From Psococerastis gibbosa (lineage: Eukaryota; Arthropoda; Insecta; Psocodea; Psocidae), in contig OZ020486.1 of assembly GCA_963971405.1 (NCBI GenBank), forward strand, positions 34,619,419-34,683,418: a DNA stretch of 64,000 bases, written 5' to 3'. This document shows, one piece after another, positions 14,701 to 23,500 of the stretch. Position numbers and translations under genes: made by a program. Within the stretch, counting starts at the first letter, position 1. Every line of letters begins with the position of its first letter. Below the pieces are notes generated by a model, which did no database searches, had not been told where the DNA came from, and was given only the letters and a program-made list of their open reading frames with translations.

Positions 14701-17700
14701 TGACAACTAAAGCGAACGACTCTGGAAATCAACTCGTCCTCTCCGACTTAGAAGACATCAAGCTCCAACTTACGGCCCTTAATAATAATTACTCGCTATT
14801 ACTAGACCGTATTGATCAAATGGCCATGCTTTCTACTAAAATTGATGCTATTGAAACTAAAATGATATCACTTTCTAAAGAAAATGAAGCGCAGAAGGTA
14901 ATTATTGCCTCTCTTGAGAGGAAGACAAATAGAGCTGACCAGTATTCTAGAAATGATAGTATCGAGTTAAGAGAAGTTCCTTTTGTTGGTAATGAAATTG
15001 TTGAAGACATTGTTCTCAAAATAGCCCATAAGCTCGATGTGCCACTCAATCCTAGTGATATTTCCATTGCTCACCGACTTAAAGAAAAGAAAGGTAAAAC
15101 CCCAGCCATAATTGTTAAATTTTCCAATCGTAAAAAAAGAAATGAATTTTTGCAAAAGAAGAAAACAATGACTATTAGGTAATGTGACATTACTAATGCA
15201 AATAATGATCTGAATAAAATCTATATCAGTGATTCTTTGAGCCCTTACTATAAAAAGCTACTGTGGGCTACAAAACAATATGCTGAGACCATGAAGTACA
15301 AATACGTATGGTGGAGAGATGGCGTCTGCGTACGCAAGGAAGAGAAGCAGCCCATTATTCGCATCGAAGATGAACACGAATTGACTAAATTATTAACTTG
15401 ACTAGTTAGTTTTAACGTGTTAGTTCAATCTAATATTTATATACAAGCCTATATCATACATACCTTAATTCATATTACAGTACATTATTTTGCTTTCAAC
15501 GGGGACCATGGTCTTATTACAATACTTTACAGTTTGGCATATTCAGTTTCATTTAAATTATATATCATCTATTATTTGCTGATATTCTCACAGAACCGAT
15601 ATGAAAGGTAGTATGGAAGACATTGATTGCACTACTTTACCTGAAATCCATATACTGAAAGATGGTAATAAAATCCTAGACGTACCCACTAATTTAAAAA
15701 TATTTCATATGAATGTGAGAAGCTGTCAGTATAAAATAAATTTCAATTTCAATATAAATGGAAATGGTTAACGACTTATTTTCTTCTTTAGACAATACAA
15801 TAGTTATACCATCAATTATTTTGTCTGACAACATTAACAAGTACCACAGTGAGAAAAGTATGAATTTTAAAATTTTAAACATGAATATAAGGAGCGTTCG
15901 TAAAAATTTTGACACACTCTGCACCTTTTTGCAAAGTTTACCTTGCTATTACGATGTAATCGTTTTAACTGAAGCTTGGCTTGAAGAAAATAGTGGCTTG
16001 CAACTTAGCCTTGAAGGATATGCGGTTTTCTATAGTTATTCTAAATATAATAAGTGCGATGGAATTGTAATTTTTTGTAGATCAAATATTAAGGTGAATT
16101 TCAATATTGAATCACTAATTTGCTGTGCCAACTCATGTACCATTTCTTTTGAACTTGATAACAGAAACTATGTTATTATTGCTATTTACCGACCTCCGGC
16201 TTGCAAAGTCGATTCTTTCATTGAGTCACTAAATAAATATTTAGAGTCTGGAGTATCTAATGGGGTAAGCAGCTATATTATAGTGGGTGATATAAATATT
16301 GATATACTCCCGGCTTATGAAAATAATTGTGATTCAGTTTTGTCTAATCATGCCTTTGAGTATTTGGATACATTGGGCTGCAATGGGTTCCTCCCTGCTA
16401 TAACAGTCCCCACCAGAGTTACAGAAGACACTAAATCTTGCATCGATCATTTCTTTGTCAAAAATGTTGATCCTAACCATGCTTCTGGTTCGGTAATTAC
16501 GTCGTTTAAAATAACTGACCATTTCATTACTTCATTTTTCCTTGATAATATGATTTCAGAACAACAATCCTTCAATAAACCTATCATAAAGAGATGTATT
16601 AACTATGTAAATCTTGAATTGCTGCTAAAAGATGAGAATTGGGGTCGTGTGACTCAGTGTACTAATCCTAATGATGCTTCAAATAGTTTCTCTGGAATAC
16701 TCCAAAGCCTTGTTGACAAGTGTTCACTATTGAAAAATATTAATACCAGTAGGAAGAGAAAGCTTAAACCTTGGATTACACATGAGTTAATTGGTCTAAT
16801 AAGGAAGAGAGATAAATTAAAACAAAAACTTAGAAATAACCCTGATAACACATTCTTGCGTAATGACTTCGTTAATTACCGAACAAGGATTCATAATTTA
16901 GTTAAAAAGACAAAAAGGGATTACTATAAATCAAAATTGGTCGAATGTCAGGGGGATCTAGGTAAAACTTGGAATATTATTCGGGAAATTACGAGTAACA
17001 AAAAGAAATCCAATCAAATTGAAAAAGTACTTTGTCCCACTGGGGAAGTTACTGCTGACTCCAAGTGCATAGCTAATGTGTTGATCAAACATTACGCAAA
17101 TGTTGCAAGTGATTTATCATCGCGAATTTCTATAGTGCCGCAACCTTCTTCACAGATTCTTCCTAGCCGTTCTATATCCGATTCCCTGTTTTTGTCACCA
17201 ACTACCGAATGTGAGATACTTAAATTAATAGTAAATTTGAATAATTCTAAAACAACAGACCCAGACAATTTAGATGTATCTATTTACAAGAAAATGGCTA
17301 CATATCTCACTAAACCAATTGCTCACTTGATAAACCTCTGCTTTGATACTGGTATATTCCCAGATAATTGCAAAGTTGCTTTTACACATCCTATTTTCAA
17401 GGGTGGCAAAGCGGAGAATCCAAACAGTTGGAGGCCTATCAGTTTAACTTCTATATTATCTAAAATTATTGAAAGGTGCATAAAAGAGAGGTTAATCAAT
17501 TTCTTTGATAAACATGATGTAATTTCTCGGCAACAATTTGGCTTTAGATCGGGAATGAGCACTCAGGATGCAATTTTATCATTTTGTAACGAAGTTTATC
17601 ATTACCTGAATGTGTCAAAACCTGTTATTTCAATTTTTCTTGATTTGAGCAAAGCCTTTGACACAGTTCCCCACTCTTTGTTATTGGAAAAACTATACAA

Positions 17701-19827
17701 TTACGGTATACGAGGAGTTTGTTACGAATTAATAAAATCCTACTTGAGTAACAGAGTTTCGAGAGTTAGGCTGTCTTCTTCAAAAATTTTGAGTGAAGAA
17801 GAAGTGTTTGCTTGTGGTGTCCCTCAAGGTACTGTTCTTGACCCTATATTGTTTTTAGTTTTTGAAAATGAATTTTGTGATGCCCAAATTGATGGACATA
17901 TTATTAGTTATGCCGATGATAGTGCCATTGTAGTATCAGGTGATGAATGGGAAGATACATTTATGAAAGCTCAACTTGCTTTTAACCACGTTCAGAATTG
18001 GCTTAAATTTAATAAGTTGTCATTAAATTATGACAAAACCTATTACATGACTTTTTCTCTTTCTAAATCTGGTCAACCCATAAATAAAATACTTAAAATA
18101 CTCTGTGAAAATTGTTTGAACTGTGATAATATTGACTTTAACTGTGATAATTTGTATGGATGTAATAATTGTTTTTTAGTTAGAAATGTATCGTATATGA
18201 AATATCTGGGTGTACTAATTGATGAAAACTTAAAATGGCACCTACAAATACAGCAATCTGTAAGCCGCCTTCGGAAGACTATATATAAGTTTGTTGAATT
18301 GAGAAATATTTTGTCAAAGACGTTAATGAGACAGGTTTATTTTGGAATAGCACAGTCCATAGCGCAGTATGCCGTGGCTGCTTGGGGTGGAGCCCTGGAT
18401 TCTTATATCAAACAAATCTGTGTAGCTATGAACTCATTAATAAAAATATCTTTGTTTATGCCTCGTAGAACCCCGACGACTAAAATTTATGAAGATTTTA
18501 AGGTGCCTCATTTTTTGCATTTTTATTGTGTTAATCTGCTATTGACTTTAAAAAATTCTCAAATAATGAGTGTGAGTTCCACTCATGCCCTTCATACCAT
18601 TTCATACCATATAATTTGAAAACAGAGCGTCCTTTCGTTGAGCACTTTAAACAATCGCCAAATTTCAGAGCCGTCAAGGTTTTTAATGCTTTGCCTAAGG
18701 AAATTAAAGTACGGTATTATACTGACAGTTTTTTAAAATTTAGAACAATCACAAAAAAAATAATTTATAATATGCCTTTTACTGAACTTTAAGATATTTT
18801 GAAACGATAATGTTAAAATAAAATAATGTAAGATAAATATAATAATAAAATAAAATAATATAACTTAAATATAAATAAATGGATAAAATATTCTAAGATT
18901 TGTAAGTGTTTTAGACCATTATTTATAATTAATTGTTATGTAATGTAATATGTAATGTTTTTTGTATTGTAATTGTTATGAGGGCCACGACGCAAGTCCC
19001 CTTCACAGGGTGCACTTAGTGTGGCCCTTGGACATCTATGAATTGTATTGCGTTTTTTCTTGATTAATAAATAATAATAATAATAATAATAATATTCTGT
19101 AGGGACTATTGGGACTAAGTAAGCATGATGATTTACAATATCATTTCCAAAAACGGTGACGTGGTAGCAGACATTCAAGACTTAGGCGGGGTTTTGCACC
19201 GACCTCGCATTGCAGAATTGACGGATATGTTTATTTTCCTCTATGCAATAGTTAAAATTGATCAATGATCATACAATAAAATCACAAACTAAAATTAAAA
19301 AATGGCGTCATGGGATATGTTAAGTACAAACATTTTAATAGATTTCTATAAAAAGAAAAATTCTAATTTCCGTCAATGTCATTTGCATTCTGCAATGCGA
19401 GATCGGTGGAAACGCAACCTATGTCTTGAATGTCTGCTACCACGTCACTGTTTTTGGAAATAGCCCTAGCCGGTCAATGGAATGGGCACCTAAGGCGGCA
19501 TGTATTGCCGGCATTTGGGATTTCTATACGAAACCTCATGTCCATTGTCATTACATTAAATCCTTCTTAAGGCGCCCATTCCACATACGTCAATCGTCAA
19601 TGAAAAATTGAAAAATGACGTAAATTGTCGTAGCAGAATTTTTAGTATGTCTTTAATGTCTGCTAAAACGTCATTTTTCAATTTTTCATTGACGATTGAC
19701 GTATGTGGAGTGGGCGCCTAAAGCTCTCGTTTCTTTGCAGGATGACGTAGAAGTGAAACTAGAGGACCTTAAAGACCTAAACTATTACTCGGTAACAGAT
19801 GGCGCCCGCATTTCCGTCCGCTGGTAA
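2747..19827 (+). CDS. TBCE: Tubulin-folding cofactor E (7 coding exons)
   Basis: TBCE acts with cofactors A-D to fold and dissociate alpha/beta-tubulin heterodimers in the cytosol. Coding exons are 2747-2934, 3725-3922, 9293-9481, 10388-10919, 12334-12487, 12894-13105 and 19741-19827. Together they give 1560 nt, or 519 aa; human TBCE is 527 aa. Every junction is GT-AG and in phase. Residues of about 6-72 form a CAP-Gly domain with the GKHDG signature and the family motif GGSFIRP-like SGSFIRP. Exons 3-4 encode leucine-rich repeats, exon 5 the conserved EERRGAELDY segment, and exons 6-7 a ubiquitin-like domain ending in ISVRW. ATG 2747 is the first Met in the exon and lies just before the CAP-Gly domain; the exon starts at 2734, so a 5' UTR intron is likely. 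Intron 2 hosts an opposite-strand NPC2-like gene and intron 6 a LINE. Confidence 0.95.
3081..3494. mobile_element. TTAA-flanked miniature element, copy 1 (piggyBac-like)
   Basis: A 414-bp non-coding element bounded by TTAA at 3077-3080 and 3495-3498. Its inverted ends read GAGTGTACAGCCC at the left and the complement of GGGCTGTACAATC at the right, and the match continues inward for about 50 bp. TTAA duplication is diagnostic of piggyBac-type transposition. It lies in TBCE intron 1. A second family member is at 53831-54221. Confidence 0.8.
5048..5551 (-). CDS. NPC2/ML-domain secreted lipid-binding protein, single exon, nested in TBCE intron 2
   Basis: A 167-aa uninterrupted frame on the strand opposite TBCE. 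It begins with a hydrophobic signal peptide (MDTLVLLVLGFALLAQTCA), followed by an ML domain with six cysteines in NPC2 order: the YQDCG motif near residue 27, Cys 41 and 46, Cys 92 and 97, and a late IICAY cysteine near 137. In NPC2 these form three disulfides. An NMT sequon suggests one glycosylation site. The family binds sterols or other lipids; vertebrate NPC2 hands cholesterol to NPC1 in the lysosome, and arthropods have expanded copies, some of them extracellular. The C-terminal tail of about 20 residues after the domain is longer than usual. A TATA box lies 40-50 bp upstream, which argues for an expressed gene rather than a retrocopy. The single-exon form is notable. I cannot tell which paralogue it is. 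Confidence 0.9.
   Translation of the reverse strand: MDTLVLLVLGFALLAQTCAISVHYQDCGYPWSVTAIDLDVDCPEQPCVFYANTPTNMTISFKASQIGATEFIPRIYVNFKGATKDLVWTPETCPRGLCPIKVTEAKSYAVLATANAITVPVRGELHWDIKNQNNDAIICAYVPIIFAMAGDDIQLLRDSIRNEMLLK
5591..5601 (-). promoter_or_regulatory. TATA box of the NPC2-like gene
   Basis: Read on the minus strand the sequence is TTATATAAAT, about 41-49 bp upstream of the start codon at 5551. With the usual 25-30 bp spacing, transcription would start near 5565 and leave a very short 5' UTR. A CRE-like TGACGTCG block lies just upstream at about 5612-5619. Inferred from position and sequence only. Confidence 0.55.
5602..8145. other. TBCE intron 2 interior, nothing recognised
   Basis: AT-rich intron sequence without a supported exon. 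A short dispersed repeat ending (CATAAGCTCAATACAGTC) lies around 7770-7825. Related copies are at 13366-13400 (inverted), 40600-40665 and 53775-53826, so it is a repeat of unknown class. Confidence 0.4.
8146..8664 (+). mobile_element. Penelope-like element fragment with inverted terminal arms
   Basis: The left arm (8146-8300) and right arm (8541-8664) are long inverted copies of each other, sharing for example GGCTCCGTAGCGAGTGACTG. Between them, 8364-8537 encodes a piece of reverse transcriptase: FIEKLKDLHLEPDDLLVS, then after one frameshift DVVSFFTMVP and further residues. The DDLLVSxDVVSLFTxVP-type block is typical of Penelope-like elements, which often carry pseudo-LTRs. A partial copy of the RT 5' edge is also at about 8045-8080. 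The element is inactive. A (TTG)n run at 8319-8333 and a GAGCGAG hairpin interrupt the centre. Confidence 0.65.
8883..9055. repeat. Composite of two dispersed repeat pieces
   Basis: 8883-8945 matches the terminal arm of the fold-back element at 25364-26705 (AGGGCTCT start, CATTGTCATCCGCCAT core, GTCTGGTGTAAGC). 8950-9055 matches the palindromic family at 27530-27672 and 39060-39192, with GTAAACAA, then TTTTGAATAGCACTTTTCATT, then TTGTTTACATTTTTAA. Both are non-coding and lie in TBCE intron 2, just before the exon at 9293. Confidence 0.5.
10998..12021. repeat. Terminal-inverted-repeat element, long copy
   Basis: It begins GACGTGACAACGGCTAATAA and ends with the partial complement GCGTTGTCACGCTAAACT. 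An internal direct repeat (ATTATACCCATGTCTTCGTC) occurs at about 11157 and 11726. A GC-rich hairpin (GCCCCGAAGGGGC, then GCCGCCCGCGGCAGGC) lies near 11896-11930. A shorter relative sits at 12577-12840. The class is uncertain. It occupies TBCE intron 4. Confidence 0.5.
12526..12561. mobile_element. Minimal (36-bp) member of the capped Harbinger-like family
   Basis: It reads GGCGCTTATTCCACCGACGT and continues to an inverted GTATAAGCGCC end, so both outer caps are present with almost no body. The flanks are ATA and TAA, so no perfect duplication remains. It starts 38 bp downstream of the TBCE exon 5 donor. A further cap-like TTAGGCGCTCC lies at 12493-12503. Confidence 0.5.
12577..12840. repeat. 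Terminal-inverted-repeat element, short copy
   Basis: Same family as 10998-12021: it begins GACGTGACAATGTCTAATAA and ends in ACGTTGTCACGTTAAACTAT, followed by a TTTACAGACAACCAATTT tail. At about 264 bp it looks like an internally deleted derivative. It lies in TBCE intron 5, upstream of the exon at 12894. Confidence 0.5.
14640..15401 (+). pseudogene. LINE ORF1 (nucleic-acid-binding protein), one in-frame stop
   Basis: The N-terminal 180 residues are basic, then carry a coiled coil (LQLTALNNNYSLLLDRIDQM), then a conserved AHRL-type domain found in LINE ORF1 proteins. A TAA at 15180-15182 interrupts it. The same frame then continues with conserved sequence (SDSLSPYYKKLLWATK, then YKYVWWRDGVCVRK) to a TGA at 15399. 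The stop is therefore a single nonsense change, or less likely a readthrough site. ORF1 proteins bind element RNA and chaperone reverse transcription. Confidence 0.75.
15758..18792 (+). pseudogene. LINE ORF2: endonuclease-reverse transcriptase, frameshifted near the C-terminus
   Basis: The open frame runs 953 aa to 18619. The N-terminus is an APE-type endonuclease (LNMNIRSVRKNFDTL, LTEAWL, IYRPP, VGDINID, SCIDHFFV). Then come the usual linker (KPWITHELI) and reverse transcriptase with WRPISLTSILSK, FGFRSGMSTQDAI, LDLSKAFDTVPHSLL, GVPQGTVLDP and the YADD catalytic box near 17911. At about 18592-18612 a tandem CATACCATTT duplication shifts the frame. The conserved C-terminal FRAVKVFNALPKEIK block continues in another frame to the TAA at 18790-18792. 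Upstream, 15690-15730 encodes a second FHMNVRSC-like copy of the endonuclease start, suggesting a small duplication. Confidence 0.9.
19571..19718. mobile_element. Capped Harbinger-like miniature element next to TBCE last exon
   Basis: A near-perfect 148-bp palindrome: GGCGCCCATTCCACATACGT at left, complement at right, flanked by TAA on both sides (19568-19570 and 19719-19721). The inner sequence (GTCAATCGTCAATG) matches the element at 48598-48738, but the outer cap differs. It ends 22 bp before the TBCE terminal exon. Confidence 0.85.
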
Positions 19828-20574
19828 TATGTCTATATGTACCTTCAAACAAACAAAGACTAATGACGATTGAGGGAATGAGCACGATTGCTGTGATATT
19901 TATTTGCTTAAAATTAAATAATACACTAATTTATCATTTAAAGCTTAATTTATCATTTAATACCGTGCTCAGTATTCTTCAGTGGCGGAGCGTACATGCA
20001 AGGCGTGCAATTCCGCATTACAATCAACAAATCCTTAGAATGTATTAAGAGCTTCGTTGAAATCTATAGGAAGCCGCGAGCAAATAAGATTGAATGAGCA
20101 TGATGTTATCAACGCAGTCTAAGAAAATTAAAATCTCGTCACGTTAGAATTCAAATATTTACTTTTTAAAAAGATATAGAACTTGCTATACAACATTATA
20201 CGTGTTTTCTTTTTTTTAAACTTAAATAAATATTTGCAAGCGTTACACTCGCAATTATCTCACGCTGCACCACTGGTATTCTTCCTAGTTCCTATCAGAA
20301 CTGTAACAGTTCAGGCTTACAGTAGGGATTCTGTGTCCATAAATTGGGGACAAATAGCATTAGCATAAATGTACTAAAGTATACTTAATTTATTTGATTC
20401 TTGTCGAAATTCTAGGCTTCCCTATGTTATTAGACACGTGCTAGCTACTATGGCATACATTCCCCGCATATATATATATATTTTTTATAGATAAGAACAC
20501 ATTTTATCTTTTATAAAATAGTATTGTATATTTATTCCAACGTGAATGATAAAAAGTAATATCAAAACAATGAT

Positions 20575-23500
20575 TCATTCATGTAGTGAGTCAACAACAG
20601 CACGAATGCTGGCAATATCACAAACCCGAGTACGGCAGCAGCCCCCTATGTACTTGGCCCCACTGCTTATCCACCCTGGAGCTAATAGACCCAAGTCCAT
20701 TGGCGTACCGGTCCATCTGCAAATAAGAGTCAAGTATTGTTTAAACCTTTGATTATTGCCATAGCACCTACTGTATGCAGACTTTTTCAATTGAACCATT
20801 TACAATGTATTATATTATAATATTATCGTAAAAACAGAAGCTAAAAGCAAATCCCAGCCTAGTTGCCTCTGTTCTCTGATGCCTCTCAAGGGAATTTTCA
20901 TAAAAAATATGATCCCTAATCTTAGGCTACCAAAGCGGTTTCTACAAATTGTCTTTGCACTAACCACCTCTAGCATGAACAAACAAAAAATTAGTGTTTT
21001 ACTTTTCACTACTGCATTAGAAATATTCGATTATTATAACTCTTCAGTCCACCCTCGTATTATCACAAGTATTATTAAAACACCAATTTTTGTTGGTTCA
21101 TTTAAATGAAATACCAGGACGATTATTCTAATTTTATCCACCGCTAGCAGATTTCCAATGAATTTTTTCGTCGGCTCGATTACCGTAGTTTTTCTGCAGT
21201 AGTGTAACCTTACCCTTTGTCTGGTTCGAAAATCTCGCCACTGTTTGGGTAAATAACTAGGGGCACCGAAGAAGGCGCTAACTTAAGAAGATCCGCCACA
21301 TAACAGGGCTGGGTGCAATTCAGTCCGACGGCTAATAGCTGTCCATTGCTGAGATTCCAGCAGTCTTGTAGACATTTCCCGAAGGGTTCGCCTCTTGCCG
21401 TACTTGTCCCGTCCTGAAAAAGATGCATATTCGCACATTTTATGTAATAGCTCGTGACAAAGAGAAATAACTAATGGGAGAGTGGTGTCATAAATTTTGT
21501 TAAGGATCAAAGGAGCGCCAACCTCCTAAACAAATGCCGTCAGTCATGATTTGTAAAGTTATAGGGGTTTTTTCATGAGCTCACAGGAAGAGCCCCATAC
21601 GTTTTTAATTTAAAAATAATTAGTAAGATCAAGAAAACCTCAACCCTTATGTAAAAATGGCAAAGCTGCCAGCTTAGTAAATTCCTATTAATTTAATTTA
21701 AACACGTAATGAATTTTTCAATTACTAGGCTAACAAGGATTTCAGACTATTAATCGACTATTCTTACATTTGGCCAGTGTGGAACTTGAATCAACAACCA
21801 TTGTTGTTGTTGTTTCTAACGCCTGCTTTCAGCATTTCTGCTTTTTTTAAGCAACCCTGTCAGCCTGGCGGGGGGAGTGAGTCTGTTTGTTAACTTGAGG
21901 CACCCTAAGGGCAGACTCTTTCACCTCGGGGAAAGGGGAGTTGACTGACAGGGTGGACCTCCTGATTATAGTGGATTCCGAACCACTTGGGGAACATGGT
22001 AAAGTCACACGATTAAATCGGAGGTGACCAGGACTCGACTTATACTGCCAAAGCGCGTTATCATGTCCCACCAGGTTCCCCTACCAACGCTGTGCACACT
22101 ACCATGTTGCCGCAGTTTGAAACATGCTCTGCTCTAATGGAATCAACATGGTAAGGCCGTTGGCAACAACTCAAGAAGTCGTTCTGTGTCATTTCCTTGT
22201 TATTGTCACCTAAGTTTGGAATTCCTAATCTTGAGCATTATGGGTAAGTAGTTTTCGCTTTATAAATAATGTAGATAGGACTCATCATTTCCTGGTTTCC
22301 TTATTTTAAACAGGTGGAAAGGACGGTAGGAATTAGGATCTCAAATTGTAGGTAAGCAATCCACAAGATCTCAAAATTGATTAGAATTTTGTGGACGTCA
22401 ACTTAACAACAAACAAAAACCACTTATTTGACTTAGTACTCACAATTTTAAAAATAATGGACTGCTATGCATATTTACGTATGGATCACATCCACAATAG
22501 CAAATTGTGGTTTTTGGAATTTCCGGTACCAACCTCGGTTAAGGGGTGGGGGTACGTTATTGCCACGCACTTCGCCACTCATTCTATGGTAATCCTTGGA
22601 AGCGTCAGCAGCTCAAATTGTGTTTAGTGTCATTATTGTGTTTTTGCCACCCAAGTTCTCAATCTTCACTCTTCAGGATGGGTAAGTTTGGTTTTCCTCT
22701 TTAGAAATATTACTTTAACATGATTCCAAGCTATTCCCGGATCAAATTTAAGTAATATTCCACATATTTCTCTTTATTTTTCCCTTCCTCATCGGACGCT
22801 TTCCATGTGTTTTATTCATTATCACCGTGCACAGGCAGTTCTCAGCTGATAAGGTTTCTATCTGCCACATTTCCTTTATACAAATAATTTGCTTTGAAAC
22901 TTCAAAACTTAGACTTTACACGCACATTACTCACGAACTTCTAAACAGATTGATAAATTAAGTCTTACAATAATCAACAACCATTGTAATTCTAACCTTA
23001 CAATTAAAGGAAACCCAGGCTTTGTGATTGGGATACTCGCGCATGAGTCGCACCACGGCTGTCCCCTCTACGATTGAAGGCAGAGTCTCAAACGCAATGA
23101 AGTCGACACCCGCGTCTACTAGGGCCTTGACGCGAGGTCTGTGCCAATCCATGAGCATCTCCTCCGAAGTGCCGTCAATGTAGTTTCCAGTGTACTCCGA
23201 ACCGTTATGAAGGCTTGCACCATATGGCCCTGCTGACCCCCCGATGATAGCAGGCTTCTTTTCTGCTGAAGGTAAACGACTTATGACAGCGATTACATAC
23301 AGTCGCAAATAATGTGACGGTGAATACGTGTCACATCGATGATTTTTTTGAATCCGGGCTGAATTTAATAGTTCTTCAATTCAATGCACAAGGAAACCAT
23401 GAATAATATCTCTAGAACAGAGGTTCTCAAACTTTTTTCGTCGCGAACCCCTAAATGATATAAAATTGCTTCGCGACCCACTAAATTCTATATTGCAATT

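Larger units (their letters stand above)
13637..19093 (+). mobile_element. Nearly full-length non-LTR retrotransposon (LINE) with two ORFs
   Basis: About 5.46 kb: a roughly 1-kb 5' leader, ORF1 (14640-15401), ORF2 (15758-18792), and a 3' end in TAA repeats (about 19064-19093) instead of poly(A). The 5' edge is inferred from the point where the miniature-element sequence stops. An imperfect duplication (AGGGCTATT at left, AGGGACTATT at right) fits target-primed insertion. Protein features place it in the wide CR1/Jockey group. I do not assign a clade. It sits in TBCE intron 6 in the sense orientation. Confidence 0.85.
13605..19490. mobile_element. Capped Harbinger-like miniature element split by a LINE
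   Basis: The left end (13605-13636) reads GGCGCCCATTCCATTGACCG onward. The matching inverted right part runs from about 19131 to 19490 and ends CAATGGAATGGGCACC. The same 3-bp TAA flanks both ends (13602-13604 and 19491-19493), showing they are two ends of one insertion. An intact relative of 384 bp at 30559-30942 shows what lay between. The LINE at 13637-19093 now separates them. Confidence 0.75.

Noticed and set aside
19064..19093. Independent TAA microsatellite
   Set aside because: It is the 3' tail of the LINE, at the end of its 3' UTR.
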